Below, one piece after another: positions 41,735-50,637 of a stretch of 64,000 nucleotides of DNA (positions are counted from its first letter, which is position 1; every line of letters starts with the position of its first letter). A program made the position numbers and the translations under genes. The notes under the pieces were generated by a model. The model did not search any database. It saw only the letters and a list, made by a program, of their open reading frames with translations, and was not told the DNA's origin. Location: NCBI GenBank assembly GCA_047630275.1, contig JBLHVN010000001.1, positions 1,798,001 to 1,862,000 on the forward strand. The letters run 5' to 3'. This DNA comes from GCA-2720865 sp047630275 (GTDB lineage: Bacteria; Bdellovibrionota; Bacteriovoracia; Bacteriovoracales; Bacteriovoracaceae).

Positions 41735-42478
41735 ATGACTTCCAAATTCATAGGCTTTCTAGCTCTTTTTATATTCAATAGTGCCCTAGCCTCTGATCCG
41801 GGTTTTAGAGTCCCCCATCGCTTCTTCGAGCCTGATGCTATGCTATTTGAACAGGCCCTCTCTGAAGAAGTCCTAACCAAGTATATCTCCAAGATGGCCT
41901 CAAGTAGGTCCGAAGAACTTATAAGCAATAAAAGGCTCGCAAAAGAGATCATACATACTAGTGCTTGTTTTGGAATTGACCCTCATGTTCTTACGGGACT
42001 GATTCATACTGAAAGCTTCTTTAATAACAATGCCACCAGCAATACAGGAGCCGTAGGCTTTACCCAGTTTACCAATATAGGCGTAAGGGAAGTTCATGAT
42101 CAATTAGGAGAGCGCGGAAAACACGGGGCGATTGCTTCGACGATTAAATTCTGGCGCATCATCTTCACTGATTGTATCGATCCTGAATGGGTTCCTCTAT
42201 GGAAAAGAACCCTTCATTTAAACGAAGAAGAAAGAAAAGCCTATCAAAAGAAGATCATCAAAAGAGACCCGGCCCTAAGCTTGGCCTATGGAGCCTTATT
42301 GTTAAAACTTTATTGGGGAAGACAATCTCAACTCTGGGAAGAGCGTGATGACGTGACTAAAGAAGAGCTCTTCTTAAGGGCCCTTGCCAGGTACAATGGT
42401 GAACCTGACGGCAGAGCAGAAGCCTACGCCATAAAAGTCATGAAAAGGGCCAACGCCCTTTTCAATTTCAATCCTTAG
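41735..42478 (+). CDS. Lytic transglycosylase, SLT (lysozyme-like) family
   Basis: 247 residues with a signal peptide ending ALAS. The lysozyme-like core has the catalytic Glu93 in GLIHTESFFNNNATSN, followed by GAVGFTQF (GA.G..Q motif), and RYNGEPDGRAEAYA near the end, which matches the RYNG/YA signature of SLT enzymes. It should cleave peptidoglycan between MurNAc and GlcNAc. An insertion around residues 115-165 contains HLNEEERKAYQKK. It has its own promoter; the end overlaps the Cys-repeat gene by four bases, tail to tail. Confidence 0.85.
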   Translation: MTSKFIGFLALFIFNSALASDPGFRVPHRFFEPDAMLFEQALSEEVLTKYISKMASSRSEELISNKRLAKEIIHTSACFGIDPHVLTGLIHTESFFNNNATSNTGAVGFTQFTNIGVREVHDQLGERGKHGAIASTIKFWRIIFTDCIDPEWVPLWKRTLHLNEEERKAYQKKIIKRDPALSLAYGALLLKLYWGRQSQLWEERDDVTKEELFLRALARYNGEPDGRAEAYAIKVMKRANALFNFNP

Positions 42479-42858
42479 CGAACAGCTCTTTCTACAGATC
42501 GCCAATTAGAGTTCACACAACTTGTAAAACTAAAATCAAGACGGTCTCTTGTAAAATTTGAGCAATAATTTAAAAAGACATTCGTTGGTCGTAAGGCCCT
42601 TTCAACTTCTCGAAAGTTTCTTTGAACACAACTGATAAAAGAAAAAGATACATCATTTCCTATATTGGAGCAGTAACTAAAGAACTGGTTACCTTCAAGT
42701 TCTCGTTCAATTGCCCGAAAATTACTATTGATACAAGACTGGTAACTAAAGCTAACTGCATCTGTACCACCTATATGATTATAACAACTAGGAAGAAAAA
42801 GGTTTGCGTTTGCGTTGAAAGAAAAAACAAAAAGAACTGTGAGTAGTAGTGATTTCAT
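42475..42858 (-). CDS. Exported triple cysteine-pair repeat protein
   Basis: 127 residues. A signal peptide ends ANA. The rest is three tandem copies of a unit of about 38 residues: (S/N)YC-N, six to eight residues, VSFSFxSCxNxNFRxVERAL. Examples are AVSFSYQSCINSNFRAIERE, VSFSFISCVQRNFREVERAL and LDFSFTSCVNSNWRSVERAV. Each unit has two cysteines, so three intra-repeat disulphides are likely. I know no named family. AGGAGG precedes the ATG. It follows the 42872-43699 gene by 12 bp and is probably cotranscribed. A small, disulphide-stabilised periplasmic or secreted binding protein is the best guess. Confidence 0.7.
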   Translation of the reverse strand: MKSLLLTVLFVFSFNANANLFLPSCYNHIGGTDAVSFSYQSCINSNFRAIERELEGNQFFSYCSNIGNDVSFSFISCVQRNFREVERALRPTNVFLNYCSNFTRDRLDFSFTSCVNSNWRSVERAVR

Positions 42859-42871
42859 AAAAGCCTCCTGA

Positions 42872-43699
42872 CTAAGGATTATAGTAAAGCTTTACTCGAT
42901 CACCTGTAATTTCGCGCCACATCTTACGGTTAAAGACCTCACCTTTTTTAATCTGGCAGGCCATATTAAAGGGCACGTAGCGCTTGAACTTTTGGGTTAC
43001 TTTTCCCTGTGCCGGATCAACAAAGCTCCAAGCATAAACTGTATGGCTAGAAGAATTGTTCAAGGTATTGTACTGAACCGTTTGCCAATTATGCCCTTCT
43101 TCGATCATGGTATCTTGATCAAGCTCTAGGTTTACCTGCAAGATACACCAGTTACCATTGAGATCCCTCTTAACGTCATCATCAGTAGTGTAAAGCCTGC
43201 CTTTTTGAAAGACCACGGCCCTCATCCTCTGCTTAGCAGTTGAGACATTATAGCGGACCTTAATGGGGGACTGGGCCGTAAAGCTGATATCTGCTTGAAA
43301 AGTCTCTAAAGGTGTTAAGTCATCAAGAACCAGTTTCTTTATTGGTTTTGTTTCTTCAACTGCTTTGATCTCTTCTTGTTTGATGCAAGAGAGGTCCCAG
43401 CCTGGGGTTACTGATAATTCAAAGTCATCTCTTGAAAGAGAATAGATCGATTGAACTTGGGAGGCATTCTTTGTGTTTTGAATCTTTACGGAGATCTTCT
43501 CATCTTTCATAGCGAGAAAATAGACAAAGTCATTAAAGCTTCCCCCTGATCCGCCCTTATGCTTAACAGAGTCAAAGAGAAATCCCTCAGAGAATCCGGC
43601 CACTTTTAATTTACAATTAAAAGTCTTAGTAAAAGCCAAGCCACTATTGGCGCACAGAGCTATAAACAAAATAAAACGAGAGATCTTTTGAAATTCCAT
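42872..43699 (-). CDS. Hypothetical exported protein
   Basis: 275 residues from the ATG reading MEFQKISRFILF; a signal peptide ends near GLAFT. The mature protein is predicted beta-rich with cysteines at TFNCKLKV, LSCIKQE, NWCILQV and MACQIKK. No family is recognised. No Shine-Dalgarno is visible; TAATAT ends 5 nt before the ATG, close to the leaderless geometry seen elsewhere. It is followed by the Cys-repeat gene in the same transcript, which may mean that the two exported, disulphide-containing proteins act together. Confidence 0.6.
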   Translation of the reverse strand: MEFQKISRFILFIALCANSGLAFTKTFNCKLKVAGFSEGFLFDSVKHKGGSGGSFNDFVYFLAMKDEKISVKIQNTKNASQVQSIYSLSRDDFELSVTPGWDLSCIKQEEIKAVEETKPIKKLVLDDLTPLETFQADISFTAQSPIKVRYNVSTAKQRMRAVVFQKGRLYTTDDDVKRDLNGNWCILQVNLELDQDTMIEEGHNWQTVQYNTLNNSSSHTVYAWSFVDPAQGKVTQKFKRYVPFNMACQIKKGEVFNRKMWREITGDRVKLYYNP

Positions 43700-43742
43700 A
43701 ATCAATATTATCTAATATTGTTTCAAACAGACCAAGGGGAAA

Positions 43743-45410
43743 ATGATGAATGCTGCTACTTTAGGCCTAATCGGTATTATTGCCTTCACCCTGGCCTATA
43801 GATTTTACTCCCGCTACATAGCTCATTCCATCCTAGGTCTTGATAAAGAGCATGGAGAGACCCCTGCTGTTGAACTACGAGATAATATTGATTACCTCCC
43901 TACCAAAAAAAATGTTCTCTTCGGTCATCACTTTAGCTCAATTGCCGGGGCTGCCCCTATCGTAGGACCGGCAGTTGCTGCAATCTGGGGATGGCTTCCG
44001 GCCTTTTTATGGATCATCTTCGGGGTCATCTTTATGGGGGCCTGTCATGACTTTGGTGTTCTTTATATTTCTATGAAAAACAAGGGCAACTCAATTGCTT
44101 ATGTGGCCGAGGACTTATTAGGAAAAAGAGTTCAAACCCTCTTTTTAATCATCATCTTCTTTTTAGTATGGATGGTCATCGCCGTCTTCGCTTTAGTGAT
44201 TGCCAATCTTTTTATCAAGTTCCCAGGGGCCGTCCTACCTGTAAACTTTGAAATTATCATCGCCTTAGTCATGGGTTATTTTATTAATAAAAAAGGCGGC
44301 TCTTTAACCCTTCCTTCAATCTTGGCGCAAATCACTCTTTTAATCATGATTGTCATTGGAACAAAGTATCCTATTTCTCTTTCTGAATACTTTGGCACTC
44401 ATGAGCTTATGATCTGGATTATCTTCTTACTAATTTACAGCTTTATAGCCTCCGTGCTTCCCGTTTGGGCCTTACTACAGCCAAGAGATTATATAAACTC
44501 TCACCAGCTCACGGTGGGCCTAACCCTCATGATCTTAGGTCTTTTTATAACAAGGCCAGAGATCGTAGCGCCCATGACTAATTTTAATGCAAAAGGCTCC
44601 CCCCCTTGGTTTCCCTATCTCTTTATCACCATCGCTTGCGGCGCTATCAGTGGTTTTCATGGCCTTGTTAGTAGTGGCACAACTTCAAAACAAGTGGCCA
44701 AGTTCTCTGATGCAAGACCCATAGGCTATGGAAGCATGTTAGGAGAAGGCCTCCTGGCCCTCTTGGCCACTCTTGCAGTCACGGCGGGATTTGCTTCAAA
44801 GGCCGATTGGCATAATCATTACGCTAGTTGGAACGCGGCTAACGGACTCTCCGCTAAGATCAATGCCTTTGTTCTTGGGGCAGGAAAATTTGTGGCAGGC
44901 CTTGGGATTCCTGAAGATATAAGCCAAACAGTTATCGCTGTTTTAATCATCTCATTTGCCGCCACTAGCTTAGATACGGCCTGCCGGATTCAGCGTTATA
45001 TCATTGGGGAATTTGGCGCTTCTTTAAAGATCAAGCCTCTTCAAAATAAATTTGTGGGCTCCTCTATTGCTGTTGGTAGTGCTTTTTTACTTATGCTTGC
45101 CAACGAAGGGGGTAAAGGCGGACTTTATCTTTGGCCTTTATTTGGCGCTACTAATCAGATGCTAGCGGGGCTTAGTTTAATTCTTATCACTGTTTATCTT
45201 ATAAAAAATAAAAGAAATCATCTCCCCTTTATGATCCCTGCCGCTTTAGTGATTTTAATCACCAGTCTCGGGCTTAGCCTTAATATAAAAATCTATGTTG
45301 ATGCAAAGAATTGGTTCTTAACCAGTATTGGGGTCATCTTATTTATAAGCCAGATTTGGGTCATCACAGAGGCGATCTTAGGCATTACAAAGGCTAGGGA
45401 GCAAGGTTAA
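43743..45410 (+). CDS. cstA: CstA-family peptide/pyruvate transporter
   Basis: 555 residues, shorter than E. coli CstA (701). It has about 14-16 membrane helices. Family signatures are visible: FGHHFSSIAGAAPIVGPAVA near residue 60, ACHDFGVLYIS, and ISGFHGLVSSGTTSKQ around 300. ATSLDTACRIQRYI and LWPLFGATNQML follow. CstA relatives import peptides or pyruvate under carbon limitation. The missing C-terminal domain is typical of shorter homologues. AAGGGGA precedes the ATG. The end overlaps the next gene by 17 bp. In a predator it could take up products of prey digestion; this is inferred. Confidence 0.93.
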   Translation: MMNAATLGLIGIIAFTLAYRFYSRYIAHSILGLDKEHGETPAVELRDNIDYLPTKKNVLFGHHFSSIAGAAPIVGPAVAAIWGWLPAFLWIIFGVIFMGACHDFGVLYISMKNKGNSIAYVAEDLLGKRVQTLFLIIIFFLVWMVIAVFALVIANLFIKFPGAVLPVNFEIIIALVMGYFINKKGGSLTLPSILAQITLLIMIVIGTKYPISLSEYFGTHELMIWIIFLLIYSFIASVLPVWALLQPRDYINSHQLTVGLTLMILGLFITRPEIVAPMTNFNAKGSPPWFPYLFITIACGAISGFHGLVSSGTTSKQVAKFSDARPIGYGSMLGEGLLALLATLAVTAGFASKADWHNHYASWNAANGLSAKINAFVLGAGKFVAGLGIPEDISQTVIAVLIISFAATSLDTACRIQRYIIGEFGASLKIKPLQNKFVGSSIAVGSAFLLMLANEGGKGGLYLWPLFGATNQMLAGLSLILITVYLIKNKRNHLPFMIPAALVILITSLGLSLNIKIYVDAKNWFLTSIGVILFISQIWVITEAILGITKAREQG

Positions 45411-46572
45411 AGAAAAGCTCCAGGGGGTTTAAGCTCTGCCTTAAGATCTTATTCATCATGGCGGTATCCCCTTTTGATTCGTAAAAACCCGCTAGCATTC
45501 CCTCTTTTAACATCTGCCTTCTAAATTTAAGATGCGTAAAGTATTTCTTAATCTTGCTATCTTTATCTGCTTGAACCTCGGCAAAAAGTAAAAGCTCATA
45601 ATAGCGCCTTTGTTTATAAACAAAATTGGGCCTTGAAAAATCAAAGCTTAGTGAAGGCGAATTATCAAGGGCCTTGTTTTGATAATAAGGATTGATCCAA
45701 ACCTCTTCTCCTCTTTTCAAAGTTGTTCGCGCAAAGTAAGGATTAGCAAAATAAGGAGTGTGCCCATATTGATCACTAAAATTAATGACAGTTTTTAAAG
45801 ACTCTTCTCTTATCTCTCGCAGCTTGTTCTTTCCAAAAGTTTCCCAATTCTTCTTTAGCCTTCTTCTGCTTAGAATATTATGTTTCTTTATATCCCCTTC
45901 TAAGATTGAACTTATGGCCATAGCAACTTCTCCATCACTGATGCCTAAGTCTTTAGCTTTAAAATTTATAAGGTAATGAAGCAGCATTGATTGATGATAG
46001 CTTCTCGCATCCCTTAAAAATCCGATATAGCGCTCAACTAAATAACCCACAACCTTTTCGTCTTTAATGCTAGGAAAGTACTTGCTAACTTCCTTTAGGG
46101 TACCTCCTTCAATCTTTCTATAATGCTTATCTTGATAAAAGAAAGTGGTGTTCTCTAAATTTGAAACAGTCCGAAAACCAACGATTGATACTTTCTTAAA
46201 TTCAGAACTTAAAAAGAGGTTGATCTTTTTAAAAGCATTACTTTTTATAAGGATACCGAGTTGATACTTTCTCACAGTTTCAAGAATGGTGTTTAACTGC
46301 CTATTGATTTCAACTGACTCACTCTGAGCTCCAGGAGAGACAAATTCAGAGGCCATGCTTAAAATAGGAGACTCTTTTATAAACCAATTAAAATAAGTTT
46401 GAGAAAACTTTGTAAAACTAAGCCTAGTGTGAAGACTCTTGTCGATGATTCTTAAGGCCCTTCCTTCTTCGTCACGGATTATCCTAAAGCGTTTTTTATA
46501 GGCGTCTAAAGACTCTTCAGCCTGAAGGCTAAAGCATAGAAAGAGACTTAATAAAAAGGCCAATCTTCTCAA
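45394..46572 (-). CDS. Hypothetical exported protein, TTG start
   Basis: 392 residues from the TTG preceded by GGAGGAT; an earlier TTG seven codons upstream would include that site. The signal peptide is MRRLAFLLSLFLCFSLQA. The remainder is mostly helical and charged with many aromatic residues. It has no cysteine after the signal peptide and no recognised motif. DSKIKKYFTHLKFRRQMLKE and GFYESKGDTAMMNKIL near the end look like a helical repeat. Function is unknown. It is monocistronic, converging on cstA with a 17-bp overlap. Confidence 0.6.
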   Translation of the reverse strand: MRRLAFLLSLFLCFSLQAEESLDAYKKRFRIIRDEEGRALRIIDKSLHTRLSFTKFSQTYFNWFIKESPILSMASEFVSPGAQSESVEINRQLNTILETVRKYQLGILIKSNAFKKINLFLSSEFKKVSIVGFRTVSNLENTTFFYQDKHYRKIEGGTLKEVSKYFPSIKDEKVVGYLVERYIGFLRDARSYHQSMLLHYLINFKAKDLGISDGEVAMAISSILEGDIKKHNILSRRRLKKNWETFGKNKLREIREESLKTVINFSDQYGHTPYFANPYFARTTLKRGEEVWINPYYQNKALDNSPSLSFDFSRPNFVYKQRRYYELLLFAEVQADKDSKIKKYFTHLKFRRQMLKEGMLAGFYESKGDTAMMNKILRQSLNPLELFFNLAP

Positions 46573-46709
46573 TGGATCCTCCGAGGACTCCAACGCGTTG
46601 AATTAAAAAGGTTTTACAAGTTAGAGACCCCACTGTCCATGACTCTGTAAAAAAGCCCGAGTAAAACACATTTGTAAGTTATTGAAATAACTTGGAAGAA
46701 AAGGAACTA

Positions 46710-46718
46710 TGCTATAAT
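46710..46718 (+). promoter_or_regulatory. Extended -10 promoter of membrane PilZ gene
   Basis: TGCTATAAT is an extended -10 with perfect hexamer (46713-46718). A weak TTGGAA lies 15 bp upstream. GAGG follows 5 nt before the ATG. Confidence 0.55.
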
Positions 46719-46745
46719 ATCGGCATCAGTTTTTAAGAGGTCGTT

Positions 46746-47498
46746 ATGAAAAAGAAACCCTTTATCTTTATTGCTTTAGGTCTACTCCATATTGTTGAAC
46801 CCATGTTCAAGATGCTCTACTTTAAGCTTCATACTGGTTTTGACTGGGCGGTGGTGGCCACCAATATCTTAGCTGTAAAATCCCCCATAGATGTCTTTCA
46901 CTTTTGGCTGCTCTTTCCTATCGCGGGATTTGCTCTTATCAGTGTTAAGAAATGGTCTCATCCCCTCTTTGTTGGGATTCAGGCCTATAGCCTCTATATC
47001 CATTTAACTTATGAGAAGTTCACTTGGCCCTACGTCGCTGAAACACCTTTTCTTGGAAGCCTGATCCTCTTGAGTTTAAACGCCATAATGATCATCTACT
47101 TTTTACTTCCTCATGTAAGAAAGCCTTTCTTTGATAAAGACGTTCGCTGGTGGGAGCATCATCGAAGATACAATAAGGTCTTTCCTTGTACTTTTAGTAT
47201 CGTAAACCCAAATAAACTTATTGATGCCTACGCCTTAAATATCAGCCTCTCAGGTGCCTTTATCAACCACCAAGGAATAGTTGAAGATGGTCAGCATATG
47301 ATGGTCAACCTTAGCTTTGATAATGTTTACCTAAGCATCAAGGCCGAAAAAGTTAGCAACCACGCCTTCGGCGGAAGCATGGGTATGGGAATTCAGTTCA
47401 TCTATGAAAGCTATTGGGACCGGATTAAAATGAAGCGACTCATCAAGGCCATTGCTAAAGCAAATAAATTTGAAGAAAAAATCGCGTTAGCGGCTTAG
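46746..47498 (+). CDS. Membrane-bound PilZ-domain protein
   Basis: 250 residues. Four membrane helices occupy the first 125 residues. A cytoplasmic PilZ domain follows: HHRRYNKVFPCTF supplies the arginine motif and LNISLSGAFI the (D/N)-x-S-x-x-G motif. It probably senses cyclic di-GMP at the membrane. The short C-terminal tail is lysine-rich. It is 19 bp upstream of the penicillin-acylase gene in the same direction, so the two may be cotranscribed. It differs in topology from the soluble PilZ protein at 40446. Confidence 0.78.
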   Translation: MKKKPFIFIALGLLHIVEPMFKMLYFKLHTGFDWAVVATNILAVKSPIDVFHFWLLFPIAGFALISVKKWSHPLFVGIQAYSLYIHLTYEKFTWPYVAETPFLGSLILLSLNAIMIIYFLLPHVRKPFFDKDVRWWEHHRRYNKVFPCTFSIVNPNKLIDAYALNISLSGAFINHQGIVEDGQHMMVNLSFDNVYLSIKAEKVSNHAFGGSMGMGIQFIYESYWDRIKMKRLIKAIAKANKFEEKIALAA

Positions 47499-47517
47499 TC
47501 ACCATATAATATGGGAC

Positions 47518-49848
47518 ATGAAGATCATCATGTCCCTTTTTATCCTTTTCCTAGGTCTTTCACTATCGGCCATCTTTTTTATCTACAGAACAGAGATGCC
47601 CACTAGCGGTGAATTAAAACTTAAAAACCTTAAAAGCAAAGTCGAAGTCTACCGAGACGACTATGGTGTCCCTCATATACAGGCCTCAAATAATGAAGAC
47701 GCCTATAGGGCCTTAGGTTTTCTTCAGGCTAGTGACCGTTTGTTTCAAATGGAGCTATTAAGAAGAATTGGTAGCGGCAGCCTTAGTGAACTTCTAGGGC
47801 CTGATCTTTTAAAAACAGACCTCCTACTTCGGAGCTTAAGGCTTAGAAAAACCGCAAGCGAGATCATTAAAAGAAGTAAATCCACTTGGCCTAAAGAATT
47901 ACAAAGAGAAACTAAGGCCTTCATGGAGGGAGTCAATGAATTCGTGGCTACCATGCCCCTTCCTATAGAGTTTATCATCCTAGGAACAAGGCCTGCACCT
48001 TTTACAATTGAAGACAGCATCGCCATCAGCGGTTATATGGCCCTCTCATTTGCAGAAGGCCTATTAGTAGACCCTTTATTTTCAGACCTAAAAGATGAAA
48101 TCTCACCTAAAAAACTTGAAGAACTCTTTATAGAAACTAAGGCAGATAAGAACTCAATCCTTCCGCGGATAAAAACAAGTTATCAAAAAAATATGCGAGA
48201 GGCCCTCATTCCCCTAGAGCAGAACTTTGGACTCTTTCATGGATCAAATAGTTGGGTGATCAGTGGCAATCGATCAAAAAGTGGAAAGCCCCTATTATGT
48301 AATGACCCTCACGTCGCTTTTAGTCTTCCTGGCATTTGGTATGAAGCTCATATCAAGACTCCAGAAATGGAGCTCTATGGTCACTACGTCCCCCTCTCCC
48401 CTTATACACCTATGGGGCATAACCAAGAAGTAGGCTGGGCCGTTACTATGGCCGAGGTAGATGACCTTGATCTTTATTATGAAAAGCTTGAAGGAGATAA
48501 AGTTTATTATAAGAACAAACTAGTGGATCTGAAGATTGAAGAAGAAGTGATAAAGATCAAAGGTGAAAAAGATCATCACTTTAAACTTCGCTCCACTGCT
48601 CACGGGCCCATTCTTAACAATACTCAGTTTGCTAAAGAAGGAGAGAACTTGGCCATCAAGTGGAGCTTTCACCACGAAAAAAATGATACCGTCAGGGCCC
48701 TTTATCTTCTTAGTAAGGCAAAGAATGTGAATGACTTCTTTAAAGCTGTCTCCTATGGAGCAGCCCCTGCTTTAAATCTTAGCTGGGCCGATGCTTCAGG
48801 AAATATTGCTTGGAAGATTATGGGCCTTATTCCTATAAGACCTAAGGGCACTAATAGTAAGGAAGTCCTTGAGGGCTGGAGTGGAAAACACGATTACCTA
48901 GGCTATATGAATCAAGAGGACAACCCTTCACTTTTAAATCCTAAAGAAGGCTATATAGCTAGCGCAAACTACGCCCCCATTTACAAAGGCGACCACCCTA
49001 TGCCTGGTTATTATCAACCAAGTGAGCGCTATGAAAGGATTGTTAAATTAATTGAAGCTAAAGATAAATGGTCATTGAATGATATGAAAAAAATTCAAAC
49101 TGACCAAGTCGTTGCCACTGCCAACTGGATGGTGCCCATCCTTTTGAATCAAGTAAACTCCCCTTCAATTGCCAGCCGCTACCTAAAGAACTGGCAAGGG
49201 CAAAGTGATATTGAATCCATTCCAAGCAGCCTCTATCACTTGTGGTGCGTTCATATTTTAAAAAACTTAGTCATCGATGAACTAGGGGAAGCTCGCTACG
49301 CTAACTTCTCTCGTACAGCAGATAGCTGGAACTTCTTTAAGGCCGTTCTTAAAAACTCAGACTCTCCTTGGTGGGACAATACAAAAACTTCAGAAGTAGA
49401 AACAATGTCTAAGATAGTCGAACTGAGTTTGAAACAAAGCATTAGCTTCTTAGAAAAAACCTTTGGTGATGATCCAGAAAAATGGAGCTGGGGAAATGTT
49501 CACACTCTAGAATACCCCCACCCCTTCGGTAAGAAAAAACCCCTGGATAAGATCTTTAACAGAGGCCCCTTCAAGGCCGGTGGTGGATTTTTTCAAATCG
49601 ATAATATGAGCAACAGTAGAGCGGACTTTAGTTTCAGTGTAAGCCTAGGCCCAAGTGTTAGGCGTCTTGTTGACTTTAAAAATCCTAAAGAGGCCCTCTC
49701 CATCCTCCCGGCCGGCAACTCAGGAAACCCCATTAGCAAATTCTATGATGATCAGATAGAGATGTTTCTAGAAAAAGATTATAGAGAAGCCACTATGGAT
49801 TGGAACAAGATCATCAAGGACCGAGCCCCCCTAACTTTAATTCCTTAA
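47518..49848 (+). CDS. Penicillin acylase family protein (S45, Ntn hydrolase)
   Basis: 776 residues, standard for the family. An N-terminal signal/anchor (MSLFILFLGLSLSAIFFIY) is followed by VYRDDYGVPHIQASNNEDAY, the typical alpha-chain start. The autocatalytic cut is expected before Ser243 in FHGSNSWVISG, which becomes the beta-chain N-terminal nucleophile. NDPHVAFSLPGIWYEAH and the later Asn in the C-terminal AGNSGNP region match oxyanion and catalytic positions. Family members hydrolyse acyl amides: beta-lactam side chains, acyl-homoserine lactones or N-acyl peptides. Which applies is not shown by sequence. It converges on rsmJ with a four-base overlap. Confidence 0.9.
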   Translation: MKIIMSLFILFLGLSLSAIFFIYRTEMPTSGELKLKNLKSKVEVYRDDYGVPHIQASNNEDAYRALGFLQASDRLFQMELLRRIGSGSLSELLGPDLLKTDLLLRSLRLRKTASEIIKRSKSTWPKELQRETKAFMEGVNEFVATMPLPIEFIILGTRPAPFTIEDSIAISGYMALSFAEGLLVDPLFSDLKDEISPKKLEELFIETKADKNSILPRIKTSYQKNMREALIPLEQNFGLFHGSNSWVISGNRSKSGKPLLCNDPHVAFSLPGIWYEAHIKTPEMELYGHYVPLSPYTPMGHNQEVGWAVTMAEVDDLDLYYEKLEGDKVYYKNKLVDLKIEEEVIKIKGEKDHHFKLRSTAHGPILNNTQFAKEGENLAIKWSFHHEKNDTVRALYLLSKAKNVNDFFKAVSYGAAPALNLSWADASGNIAWKIMGLIPIRPKGTNSKEVLEGWSGKHDYLGYMNQEDNPSLLNPKEGYIASANYAPIYKGDHPMPGYYQPSERYERIVKLIEAKDKWSLNDMKKIQTDQVVATANWMVPILLNQVNSPSIASRYLKNWQGQSDIESIPSSLYHLWCVHILKNLVIDELGEARYANFSRTADSWNFFKAVLKNSDSPWWDNTKTSEVETMSKIVELSLKQSISFLEKTFGDDPEKWSWGNVHTLEYPHPFGKKKPLDKIFNRGPFKAGGGFFQIDNMSNSRADFSFSVSLGPSVRRLVDFKNPKEALSILPAGNSGNPISKFYDDQIEMFLEKDYREATMDWNKIIKDRAPLTLIP

Positions 49849-50558
49849 CGTTGAAAGAGGTCAAAGCGCACGGTCTTGCCCTTGAAGACCGCAGTGGCCT
49901 TAGGCTCAGTGGGCTGGGCCTTAACAGGCCTTTTTAAAATAATCCTCTTGGCCCCAGAATTGAGGGCCCAGTTCAAGACCTCTTCTTGATCATCATCTCC
50001 TGAAGTTAAAATCTTAAACAAGGCCATCTCTTTTTTAGGCCGGGACTTTTTAACATCTTCTGGGAACATGGGATCATAATAAATGGCGTCTGGGGTTTCA
50101 GATTGAGAACTCTTAGCCGCCTCACCAAAAGTTATCTGCAAGCGCTCCTTTAACTCAGGGGCCCTACGAAGAGCGTCAATTAAAAGGGCAGCTGTGACGA
50201 TATTTCTTTCAAACATGTGCACATCATGGCCCCATAAATAAAAACTCAAGGCATCCCTTCCTGTTCCTCCTGTGAGATCCCAAACAAGTTGTTTAGGCTC
50301 TTTTCCTAAAGCCTTTCCTAGAAGCTCTTTAGGAGGAGGACCGAGCTTTCGCCCTAGGTCTGTTAAGATTTGATTAAAATCAAAAACTTCCCTTCTCTCA
50401 CTCTGATGATGCTCATCATACCAATGAAAGGCCAAGACCTTCCCGTCCCAATAAAGCCCTGATTCAGGTGAGTCATGAACCTCAGTTATTTCGGAGAAAT
50501 ACTGGGAGAGTTCAAAGGGAATTTCTGTATCAAACAAGCAATGAAGGACGTCGTGCAT
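49845..50558 (-). CDS. rsmJ: 16S rRNA (guanine1516-N2)-methyltransferase RsmJ-like
   Basis: 237 residues (E. coli RsmJ 250). WDLTGGTGRDALSFYLWGHD is the SAM-binding motif with the family's D-x-T-x-G-x-G-x-D-A signature, followed by VHMFERN; IYYDPMFP is the catalytic NPPY-equivalent loop. KKEMALFK after the loop is also conserved in RsmJ. It modifies 16S rRNA near the decoding region. It is monocistronic between two convergent or divergent neighbours. Confidence 0.85.
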   Translation of the reverse strand: MHDVLHCLFDTEIPFELSQYFSEITEVHDSPESGLYWDGKVLAFHWYDEHHQSERREVFDFNQILTDLGRKLGPPPKELLGKALGKEPKQLVWDLTGGTGRDALSFYLWGHDVHMFERNIVTAALLIDALRRAPELKERLQITFGEAAKSSQSETPDAIYYDPMFPEDVKKSRPKKEMALFKILTSGDDDQEEVLNWALNSGAKRIILKRPVKAQPTEPKATAVFKGKTVRFDLFQR

Positions 50559-50637
50559 AAGCTAATTCTACTAGATAAAAGACGGGCTTTCATGGTAAAT
50601 ATAGGAAAAAATTAATGCCTTTTTACCCGGAGCGAAA

